Assembly: GCA_018056585.1 (NCBI GenBank)
Contig: JAGPFK010000113.1
Coordinates: forward strand, 1 to 5,830
Length of the DNA stretch: 5,830 nucleotides
Direction of reading: 5' to 3'
Source of the DNA: Clostridia bacterium
GTDB taxonomy: Bacteria > Bacillota > Clostridia > Saccharofermentanales > UBA5734
Part shown: one piece after another, positions 1-5,380 of the stretch
Numbering within the stretch: position 1 is the stretch's first letter
Layout of the letters: each line of letters begins with the position of its first letter
Position numbers and translations under genes: made by a program
The notes under the pieces: model-generated
Database searches by the model: none
Seen by the model: only the letters and a program-made list of their open reading frames with translations
Told to the model about the DNA's origin: nothing

Positions 1-2
1 GA

Positions 3-1379
3 GGCGGCCTGGCCGGCTGTGAGGCAGCCTTCCAGCTTGCAAGCCGCGGCATTCCCGTTTTATTAACGGATATGAAGCCGCAACATCGGTCGCCGGCCCA
101 TCAACTGCCGACCCTGGCTGAGTTGGTTTGCAGCAATTCGTTTAAATCTTCCCGGCTGGAAAATGCGTCCGGCCTGCTCAAAGAAGAAATGCGCCGGCTT
201 GGTTCGCTCATCATTTCTTGCGCGGATGTAACCGCTCTGCCTGCTGGCGAAGCATTGGCTGTTGACCGGGAACAATTTTCCAGACGGGTTACGGAAGTCA
301 TCGAACAGCACCCTTTGATCGAACGACGGACGGAACAGATCGATCGTTTGCCTGAATCCGGTCTTGTTATCATTGCAACAGGTCCTTTAACAGGCGGCGG
401 TCTTTTTCATTCGATCAAAGAGCAGCTCATGATTGAAACCCTTTCCTTTTTTGATGCGGCCGCACCCATTGTCACTGCTGAGTCTATTGATCAAACAGCC
501 GTGTTCTTTGGCTCTCGCTATCATAAAGGTGGCGATGACTACATCAATTGTCCAATGGATCAGGCGCAATACGAGAACTTTTACCATGCTCTGATTGGAG
601 CGCGGACCGCGACGGTTCATGATTTTGATCAGGCCTATCTTTTCGAAGGCTGCATGCCCATTGAAATCATGGCTCAGAAAGGGCCGGACACCATCCGTTT
701 CGGGCCTCTTAAACCGGTTGGCCTGATGGATCCGAAAACCGGCCGTGAACCGTATGCCTGTGTTCAGCTGCGTCAGGATAATCGCGCTGCCAGTCTTTAT
801 AATCTGGTTGGATTTCAGACAAGGCTGGCCTTCCGTGAACAAGAACGTGTCTTTCGCCTGATTCCCGGCTTGGAAAGGGCCGAGTTTGTTCGTTATGGTG
901 TGATGCACCGAAACACCTATCTCCCGTCACCGAAAATTCTGAACCCTGACTACAGCGTCCGCAATCGGCCCGCCCTTTATTTTGCCGGCCAGATCACCGG
1001 TGTAGAAGGGTATGTGGCGTCGGCGGCTTCGGGGCTCATTGCCGGCTTTCAGGCAGCATGGCAGGCGAAAGGCATTCCTCTGGCAGAAAGGATGGCCGTG
1101 TTACCGAGTGATCGGACCATGATTGGCGCTTTGGGTGCCTATGTATCGGATGAACGTGTTGACCCGTTTCAGCCCATGAACCCTAATTTCGGATTGCTTT
1201 CCAAACCAGACCAGACCTTGGCAAAGCGAAAGCGCGAACGGATTCGTTACTTGACAGAGCGGTCGCTTCGTGAGATTGATCATCTGGCATCGCAACAACC
1301 TGAGGAAGTCAGGCGTTTACCCATTGTTCATCAGGCAATAGACAAATCATCGCTTGCAAAAGAAATAAATGGCGTATAA
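3..1379 (+). CDS. trmFO: TrmFO, folate/FAD-dependent tRNA m5U54 methyltransferase (5' end missing)
   Basis: This cytoplasmic flavoenzyme uses 5,10-methylenetetrahydrofolate and reduced FAD to methylate uridine 54 in the tRNA T-loop. The reading frame is open to the left edge: codons from position 3 read GGLAGCEAAFQLASRG, the end of the N-terminal FAD-binding glycine motif, so about ten residues are cut off. The ATG at 72 lies inside the conserved second strand (DMKP, usually EMRP) and is not the start. In the visible 458 residues, Cys43 in LVCSNS and Cys217 in FEGCMPIE match the two functional cysteines (53 and 226 in B. subtilis). Also present are YINCPMD, RFGPLKPVGL, NLVGFQT, RYGVMHRNT, the C-terminal FAD motif FAGQITGVEGYVASAASG and FQPMNPNFGLL. 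The protein appears somewhat longer than the usual ~435 residues because of a charged C-terminal extension. The family call is very secure. Confidence 0.97.
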   Translation, partial: GGLAGCEAAFQLASRGIPVLLTDMKPQHRSPAHQLPTLAELVCSNSFKSSRLENASGLLKEEMRRLGSLIISCADVTALPAGEALAVDREQFSRRVTEVIEQHPLIERRTEQIDRLPESGLVIIATGPLTGGGLFHSIKEQLMIETLSFFDAAAPIVTAESIDQTAVFFGSRYHKGGDDYINCPMDQAQYENFYHALIGARTATVHDFDQAYLFEGCMPIEIMAQKGPDTIRFGPLKPVGLMDPKTGREPYACVQLRQDNRAASLYNLVGFQTRLAFREQERVFRLIPGLERAEFVRYGVMHRNTYLPSPKILNPDYSVRNRPALYFAGQITGVEGYVASAASGLIAGFQAAWQAKGIPLAERMAVLPSDRTMIGALGAYVSDERVDPFQPMNPNFGLLSKPDQTLAKRKRERIRYLTERSLREIDHLASQQPEEVRRLPIVHQAIDKSSLAKEINGV

Positions 1380-1380
1380 T
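1354..1380 (+). promoter_or_regulatory. Possible promoter of the DUF624 gene overlapping the trmFO stop
   Basis: A perfect TATAAT at 1375-1380 overlaps the trmFO stop codon. A TTGCAA at 1354-1359 (4 of 6 to the -35 consensus) lies 15 bp upstream, which is short of the preferred 17. Transcription would begin near 1387 and give a leader of about 50 nt. The match may be chance, and the downstream gene may instead be read through from trmFO. Confidence 0.35.
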
Positions 1381-1403
1381 AAGAAGTAAGTAAAATTAAT
1401 TTG

Positions 1404-1420
1404 CGCCGCCCTGGGTGGCG
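1404..1420 (+). promoter_or_regulatory. GC-rich hairpin touching the DUF624 ribosome binding site
   Basis: The arms 1404-1410 (CGCCGCC) and 1414-1420 (GGTGGCG) pair over seven positions, with one G-U pair and a 3-nt loop. The next base starts the AGGAGG ribosome binding site at 1421. No T-run follows, so this is not a convincing terminator. It could affect ribosome access or shield the 5' end of the message. Confidence 0.5.
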
Positions 1421-1426
1421 AGGAGG
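1421..1426 (+). promoter_or_regulatory. Ribosome binding site deciding the DUF624 start
   Basis: AGGAGG ends 10 nt before the ATG at 1437. An in-frame TTG at 1401 lies upstream of it and inside the hairpin, so the Shine-Dalgarno sequence fixes the start at 1437. Confidence 0.85.
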
Positions 1427-1436
1427 TCTTTCATTC

Positions 1437-2531
1437 ATGGCAGGTTTTTTTGGATTGTTTGATTATACCAAGGAAGGTCCGGGCGTTTATCCGGATGAGC
1501 CGCCAAAAGGTCCGTTTGCAACTTTTTTCGCGATTTTAGGCCGCAAGTTCTGGAAGATTGTGACGATCAATCTGATGTATTTTGTTTTCAGCTTGCCTGC
1601 TATAATCATCGCATTCTTCGGAGCAAATTTTGTCGTTTCAGCTGTTTTACCAAGTCTAACACCTGAATGGCTGGCGGAGCTTTTTGAGCAATCCGGCATT
1701 CTTCTGCAGGAAGGCATTTCTTTCCTCGATTTTGCCAATATTCAGATCTTGCAGCTTTATGTGATTGTGGCCATGCTGCTGGTTGGCTTAAACCTGGTGA
1801 TTGTCGGTCCGGTCCATGCCGGCGTTGTTTATCTTTTGCGTAATTACTCGAGGGAAGAGCATGCATTTGTTTGGATGGATTTTAAAGAGCATGCCAGAAA
1901 CAACCTGCGCCAGTCCCTTGGCGCTTCATTGCTCAGCCTTGGGCTGACCGCTTTGTTTGTTTTATGCTATGCTTTCTACCAGAACAATGCGGTCTTTGGC
2001 AGCACTTTGTTCCAGGCTTTTTTGAAAATGGTTGTCGTGATTATGTTCGTGATTTGGTGCATGATGCAGATTTATTTATATCCCATGATGATCACGTTTG
2101 ACCTGAGTCTGAAGCAGCTTCTCCGAAACAGTTTTCTGTTTGCCTTGTTTCGCTTGCCGCTTAACCTGTTGATCCTGCTTTGCAGCTTTTTAATCATGTT
2201 TGTCGTCCCTGGCATTTTACTCTTCCTAGGCTATGGGATCTCTGTTCTGGCGGCTTTTGTTTGGTATGTATGCTTCGCTTTCGCCTTCAATATATTTTTA
2301 ACGACCTTTTTTGCCTATCGCGCGCTAAACAAACATATGATCCAGCGCATAACGGCTCAGGAGTCAGAAGGTGAGGCCGTTGAAGATGCAGAAGATTTGG
2401 AAGAGATTGATGAGGACGACGAAGAAGACGAGGAAGAATCAAGAGGCGCCGAAAGAAGACGCCGCCCGGATCAAGGTGAAGAGCCTGAACCAGGCCTTGC
2501 GCGTGCGCCAATCAGTTCCGATGCCTTGTAA
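1437..2531 (+). CDS. DUF624 / YesL-like integral membrane protein with acidic C-terminal tail
   Basis: A 364-residue membrane protein of unknown function. The N-terminus MAGFFGLFDYTKEGPGV, the following RKFWKIVTINLMYF and the central GPVHAGVVYLLRNYSREE...FVWMDFKEH resemble the DUF624 family, whose member YesL of B. subtilis sits in a pectin-use cluster. About six hydrophobic segments are visible: residues 41-67, 103-134, 160-181, 197-217, 240-262 and 264-291. No catalytic motif was recognised. From residue 309 the chain becomes hydrophilic: 19 of residues 309-334 are Asp or Glu, followed by a short basic patch (R340-R343) and a proline/glutamate-rich end. Such a tail is not part of the usual family core and is probably cytoplasmic. 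No sugar-use gene adjoins it, so a carbohydrate role cannot be inferred here. The stop codon directly abuts that of convergent dapB. Family call good, function unknown. Confidence 0.85.
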   Translation: MAGFFGLFDYTKEGPGVYPDEPPKGPFATFFAILGRKFWKIVTINLMYFVFSLPAIIIAFFGANFVVSAVLPSLTPEWLAELFEQSGILLQEGISFLDFANIQILQLYVIVAMLLVGLNLVIVGPVHAGVVYLLRNYSREEHAFVWMDFKEHARNNLRQSLGASLLSLGLTALFVLCYAFYQNNAVFGSTLFQAFLKMVVVIMFVIWCMMQIYLYPMMITFDLSLKQLLRNSFLFALFRLPLNLLILLCSFLIMFVVPGILLFLGYGISVLAAFVWYVCFAFAFNIFLTTFFAYRALNKHMIQRITAQESEGEAVEDAEDLEEIDEDDEEDEEESRGAERRRRPDQGEEPEPGLARAPISSDAL

Positions 2532-3308
2532 CTAAAGATCAGAGATGCGCTCTGACAAAAGATCGTCCATATCATAGAGGCCGGCTGGCTTTCCATGTAT
2601 GAAATGAGCGGCGGCGATTGCACCGTTGGCAAAAATGGTTCTTGACCGAGCACTGTGATGGATTTGGATGACTTCATCCGGTCCGGCAAAAAGAACCGTG
2701 TGCTCACCGACAAGAGTGCCGCCACGAATGGCATGGATTCCCAATTCATCCTGGCCTCTTTTTTGGCGAACCTGGCTTCGATCCGTTATGGGTTTGAGTT
2801 GACCGCCCAGAACATCGTTAATCCGATCCGCGATCATGAGGGCGGTGCCGGACGGTGCATCTATTTTTTGATTATGGTGAGCTTCGATGATCTCAATGTC
2901 AAAACCGGGATAAAGCAGCGCAGCAGCGCGCTTGGCTAAATCAATCAATAAATTGATGCCGAGAGACATGTTGGCAGAAATAAAGATCGGCGCGATTTGT
3001 GACAGAGCCATCAGTTTGTCTTTTTGTTTTTCATTCAGACCTGTGGTGCAAATAACGGCCGGACAACCTCTTTGCTCGATCAGGCGGCCAAGCGGTTCTA
3101 AAGCGTCCGGTGATGAAAAATCGATTAAAACGTCAAAAGATTCCTTGCAAAGAAGCGGATCCTGATAAATTGGAAAAGGACAGGTTGGATCGTCCTTTGC
3201 GTCAAATCCGGCTACAATCTGATCATCACCGCGTTCGGCTATAACATCACGAATGGTTCGGCCCATCCGCCCGCAGCAGCCGCTGAGAAAAAAATTGAGG
3301 CTTGTCAT
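2532..3308 (-). CDS. dapB: 4-hydroxy-tetrahydrodipicolinate reductase DapB
   Basis: This cytoplasmic enzyme reduces the DapA product to tetrahydrodipicolinate with NAD(P)H, the second committed step toward meso-diaminopimelate and lysine. The 258-residue protein is slightly shorter than E. coli DapB (273). The N-terminal Rossmann motif is GCCGRMGR (residues 10-17), and strand 2 ends in AGFD with Asp36 where the cofactor ribose is bound. CTTGL is at 88-92 and SANMSLGIN at 111-119. The catalytic signature EAHHNQKIDAPSGTA spans 142-156, with His144/His145 and Lys148 matching E. coli His159/His160/Lys163. IRGGTLVGEHTVLF and the C-terminal GLYDMDDLL are also present. An AGGA core within GAAAGGAAG lies 8 nt before the ATG. 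It follows dapA by 21 nt, so the two are probably co-transcribed. No terminator was seen after its stop. Confidence 0.97.
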   Translation of the reverse strand: MTSLNFFLSGCCGRMGRTIRDVIAERGDDQIVAGFDAKDDPTCPFPIYQDPLLCKESFDVLIDFSSPDALEPLGRLIEQRGCPAVICTTGLNEKQKDKLMALSQIAPIFISANMSLGINLLIDLAKRAAALLYPGFDIEIIEAHHNQKIDAPSGTALMIADRINDVLGGQLKPITDRSQVRQKRGQDELGIHAIRGGTLVGEHTVLFAGPDEVIQIHHSARSRTIFANGAIAAAHFIHGKPAGLYDMDDLLSERISDL

Positions 3309-3329
3309 AACCCGCTTCCTTTCTTTGTT

Positions 3330-4208
3330 TCAGATCAGATTGTATTGCAAAAGGGTGGTCCGGATCAGTTCCAGATGAGTTGGAGAAGGCTCGCACAGCG
3401 GCATTCGGCAGGGACCCACGTTAAAGCCCATCAGGTTCATGGCCGCTTTGATGGGAATCGGGTTGACCTCACAGAACATCGCTTTAATTAATGGCACCAA
3501 TTCGATCTGCATTTGTCTTGCCTTTTCTGTATCACCGTCAAACCAGGCCGCGACCATGTCATGAACCCTGGCGGGAACGATGTTGGCAATGACCGAGATG
3601 ACACCGAGTCCGCCAAAAGACAGCAAAGGCAAAACCATCCCATCCTCACCCGAGTAAAGATTCAGATGATCACCACAGACATGCACCACCTCGCCAACCT
3701 GGTCCAGGTTACATTCCTTGACCCCGTTGATGAGCGGCAGCTCAGACAGCCTGGCCAGTGTCTCCGGATTGATGTTCAGATTGGTGCGGCTGGGGATGTT
3801 GTAAAGGATGATGGGAAGGTTAACTGCGTCGGAAATCGCCTTAAAATGACGGTACAGGCCTTCTTGTGTTGTTTTGTTGTAATAAGGCGTCACGCTGAGA
3901 AGCGCATCAACGCCAAGACTTTCGGCTTCTTTGCTGAGCTTGATGGCGTGTTTTGTATCATTACTGCCGGTTCCAGCAATCACCGGGACCCTTCCTTTGA
4001 CGGTTGAAACAACATGAGCAATAGCAGACAGATGCTCTCCATCTGGCATGGTTGAAGCCTCACCGGTTGTACCTGCCACAACAATTGCATCCGTCTGTTG
4101 GCTGATATGCCATTCACATAACTCCGCGAGCTTATCAAAATCGACGCCTGTTTCGCAAAAGGGCGTCACAATCGCGACAGCAGAGCCTTTAAAAACCGGA
4201 TTTTTCAT
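3330..4208 (-). CDS. dapA: 4-hydroxy-tetrahydrodipicolinate synthase DapA
   Basis: This TIM-barrel class I aldolase condenses pyruvate with aspartate semialdehyde, the first committed step of the diaminopimelate/lysine pathway. The start MKNPVFKGSAVAIVTPF at 4208 is chosen because GGAGG lies 8 nt upstream and it gives the usual length of 292 residues; a 34-codon in-frame extension upstream is rejected. Landmarks: GTTGE at 46-50 with Thr47/Thr48, TPYYNK with Tyr110 (E. coli Tyr107), LYNIPSRT with Tyr136 and Arg141 (E. coli Tyr133, Arg138), and the Schiff-base lysine Lys164 in GVKEC (E. coli Lys161). NPIPIKAAMNLMG is also present near the C-terminus. At the lysine-inhibition site, E. coli His53 and Glu84 align with Asp56 and His87, while Asn80 and His56 are kept (Asn83, His59), so feedback inhibition may be weak or absent. 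It is the first gene of a dapA-dapB operon with its own leader and promoter. Confidence 0.97.
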   Translation of the reverse strand: MKNPVFKGSAVAIVTPFCETGVDFDKLAELCEWHISQQTDAIVVAGTTGEASTMPDGEHLSAIAHVVSTVKGRVPVIAGTGSNDTKHAIKLSKEAESLGVDALLSVTPYYNKTTQEGLYRHFKAISDAVNLPIILYNIPSRTNLNINPETLARLSELPLINGVKECNLDQVGEVVHVCGDHLNLYSGEDGMVLPLLSFGGLGVISVIANIVPARVHDMVAAWFDGDTEKARQMQIELVPLIKAMFCEVNPIPIKAAMNLMGFNVGPCRMPLCEPSPTHLELIRTTLLQYNLI

Positions 4209-4216
4209 GATGGTTG

Positions 4217-4221
4217 CCTCC
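4217..4221 (-). promoter_or_regulatory. Ribosome binding site deciding the dapA start
   Basis: On the minus strand GGAGG lies 8 nt before the ATG at 4208. It supports the 292-residue protein rather than a longer reading from the TTG at 4310, which coincides with the probable -35 element. Confidence 0.9.
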
Positions 4222-4243
4222 AGACTCAATTTCTTAAACAGAA

Positions 4244-4260
4244 GGATGCGACTTGCATCC
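4244..4260 (-). promoter_or_regulatory. Perfect inverted repeat in the dapA leader
   Basis: On the minus strand GGATGC and GCATCC form a perfect 6-bp stem around a 5-nt loop, followed by a T-rich TTCTGTTT. A second small stem, TTCT/AGAA (4231-4243), follows before the ribosome binding site. It starts about 15 nt after the predicted transcription start. It could be an operator for a dimeric repressor, a weak attenuator or an RNA-stability element. The leader is too short for a lysine riboswitch, and no T-box signature was recognised. Confidence 0.5.
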
Positions 4261-4262
4261 GA

Positions 4263-4290
4263 TTGGCAATAAGTGTCTTCATGATAGCAT
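4263..4290 (+). promoter_or_regulatory. Candidate distal queA promoter sharing its -10 region with dapA
   Basis: TTGGCA (4263-4268, 5 of 6) lies 16 bp before TAGCAT (4285-4290, 4 of 6), which carries an extended TG at 4282-4283. The start would be near 4297, giving a queA leader of about 34 nt. The -10 overlaps the dapA -10 on the other strand. Confidence 0.4.
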
Positions 4291-4310
4291 TGTCTGTACT
4301 TTTTCGTCAA
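4281..4310 (-). promoter_or_regulatory. dapA-dapB promoter with extended -10
   Basis: Reading the minus strand, TTGACG (4305-4310, 5 of 6) is followed after 18 bp by TATCAT (4281-4286, 5 of 6). A TG lies one base upstream of the -10, giving an extended -10 element. The start would be near 4274, leaving a leader of about 66 nt before dapA. This is the best sigma-A-type promoter in the window. Confidence 0.7.
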
Positions 4311-4317
4311 TTGCAGA

Positions 4318-4323
4318 TATAAT
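4318..4323 (+). promoter_or_regulatory. Candidate proximal queA -10 just before the start codon
   Basis: A perfect TATAAT ends 7 nt before the ATG at 4331, so transcription from it would start at about 4330-4331 and yield a nearly or fully leaderless message. The position 17 bp upstream reads TGTACT, a poor -35, and there is no extended TG. It may be a chance A/T-rich match. Confidence 0.35.
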
Positions 4324-4330
4324 TTGAGAA

Positions 4331-5380
4331 ATGATGAAAAAAAGTGATTTTACTTATCCTTTACCTGAAGAGTTGATTGCGCAGCACCCGGCAGAACAGA
4401 GGGATGCGTCACGCCTGCTTTGCCTGGATGGCAACAGTGGCCGGATCGAGCATCATTTGTTCTACCAGCTTCCAGATTTGCTAAAGCCGGGCGATTGCCT
4501 TGTTGTGAATAATTCGCGTGTGATTCCGGCTCGCCTTTTGGGCGTTCGGAAAGACACAGGACACGCGATTGAGGTTCTTTTATTAAAGCGACTCTCAGAG
4601 ACAGAGTGGGAAACGATTGTCAGGCCGGGACGCCAAGTTCGAACGGGACATCAGTTGGTCTTTATTCCAGGCCGATTAGAAGCGATTGTTCGGAAAGTCA
4701 CGGAGAATGGAAACCGCATCATCCATTTTAACTTTGACGGCCTTTGGGAAGCCGTCCTTGACGAAGCCGGCACCCTGCCTCTTCCTCCCTATATTCATGA
4801 ACAACTGGACGATCCGAGTCGTTATCAGACCGTCTATGCCAGTCGGGACGGATCCGCGGCAGCGCCAACGGCCGGCCTGCATTTCACGCCTGAGTTGCTG
4901 GATCGATTGGATGCTTGTGGAATCAAAAAAGCCGAATTGACTTTGCATGTCGGCTTGGGTACTTTCCGACCTGTTCGGGAAGAGAATATTTTGGATCACA
5001 AAATGCACACCGAATATTATGAATTACCGGAAAAAACCGCTCAGCTGATTCGTCAAACACGAGCGGAAGGCGGGCGCATCGTGGCGGTCGGCACAACCAG
5101 CTGCCGTGTCCTGGAAAGTGTGGCAGCGAACGGTCCGCTCACGGAGAAAAGTGGCTGGACTAACCTTTTTATCTATCCCGGCTTTCAATTCAAAGTCACC
5201 GATTATCTGATCACCAATTTTCACCTGCCGGAATCCACCTTGTTGATGTTGGTGTCCGCATTTGCCGGGAAAGAACATATTTTGTCGGCTTATGAGGAGG
5301 CCATCAGGCAACGTTATCGTTTTTTTAGTTTTGGGGACGCCATGCTGATTAGCCGAAAGACAACAGGAGGAGCCGCATGA
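4331..5380 (+). CDS. queA: QueA, S-adenosylmethionine:tRNA ribosyltransferase-isomerase
   Basis: This cytoplasmic enzyme transfers and rearranges the ribosyl part of S-adenosylmethionine onto preQ1 at wobble position 34 of tRNA, making epoxyqueuosine. The 349 residues match the usual family length. Conserved blocks in order: LPEELIAQHPAEQRDASRLL (11-30), VVNNSRVIPARL (58-69), LPLPPYI (149-155), YQTVYA (165-170) with GSAAAPTAGLHFT (174-186), LHVGLGTFRPV (205-215), HKMHTEYYELP (223-233), VAVGTTSCRVLES (251-263), YPGFQFKVTDYLITNFHLPES (split at 282-290 and 291-302) and YRFFSFGDAMLI (329-340). Two tandem ATGs (4331, 4334) both fit; family members often begin MK-SDF, which would favour 4334. No real Shine-Dalgarno sequence precedes either, unlike every other intact gene here. 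It overlaps tgt by ATGA and is the first gene of a queuosine operon divergent from dapA. Confidence 0.97.
   Translation: MMKKSDFTYPLPEELIAQHPAEQRDASRLLCLDGNSGRIEHHLFYQLPDLLKPGDCLVVNNSRVIPARLLGVRKDTGHAIEVLLLKRLSETEWETIVRPGRQVRTGHQLVFIPGRLEAIVRKVTENGNRIIHFNFDGLWEAVLDEAGTLPLPPYIHEQLDDPSRYQTVYASRDGSAAAPTAGLHFTPELLDRLDACGIKKAELTLHVGLGTFRPVREENILDHKMHTEYYELPEKTAQLIRQTRAEGGRIVAVGTTSCRVLESVAANGPLTEKSGWTNLFIYPGFQFKVTDYLITNFHLPESTLLMLVSAFAGKEHILSAYEEAIRQRYRFFSFGDAMLISRKTTGGAA

Noticed and set aside
387..908. 173-codon minus-strand ORF opposite trmFO
   Set aside because: It lies fully within conserved trmFO coding sequence and shows no recognisable motif; it is a reverse-strand shadow.
72..1379. trmFO starting at the ATG at 72
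   Set aside because: The frame is open to the left edge and encodes the conserved GGLAG FAD motif upstream. The ATG is the internal Met of the DMKP segment, so the gene is simply cut by the window.
1401..1436. TTG start for the DUF624 protein at 1401
   Set aside because: The TTG has no ribosome binding site, the extra residues come from the hairpin and the Shine-Dalgarno sequence itself, and the family N-terminus MAGFFG begins at 1437.
2440..2466. GGCG/CGCC inverted repeat as a dapB terminator
   Set aside because: The stem is only four base pairs before mismatches, and neither strand has a T-run after it, so it does not meet the usual form of an intrinsic terminator.
3513..4007. 164-codon plus-strand ORF opposite dapA
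   Set aside because: It is a shadow of the well-supported dapA frame, with no ribosome binding site noticed and no recognisable family features.
4209..4310. 34-residue N-terminal extension of DapA
   Set aside because: It begins with a TTG that is part of the probable -35 element and reads through the promoter and leader. A GGAGG-led ATG at 4208 gives the normal length.
4209..4330. Lysine riboswitch or T-box upstream of dapA
   Set aside because: The region is only 122 nt, with about 66 nt downstream of the predicted start. That is too short for a lysine riboswitch, and no T-box consensus or terminator pair was seen.
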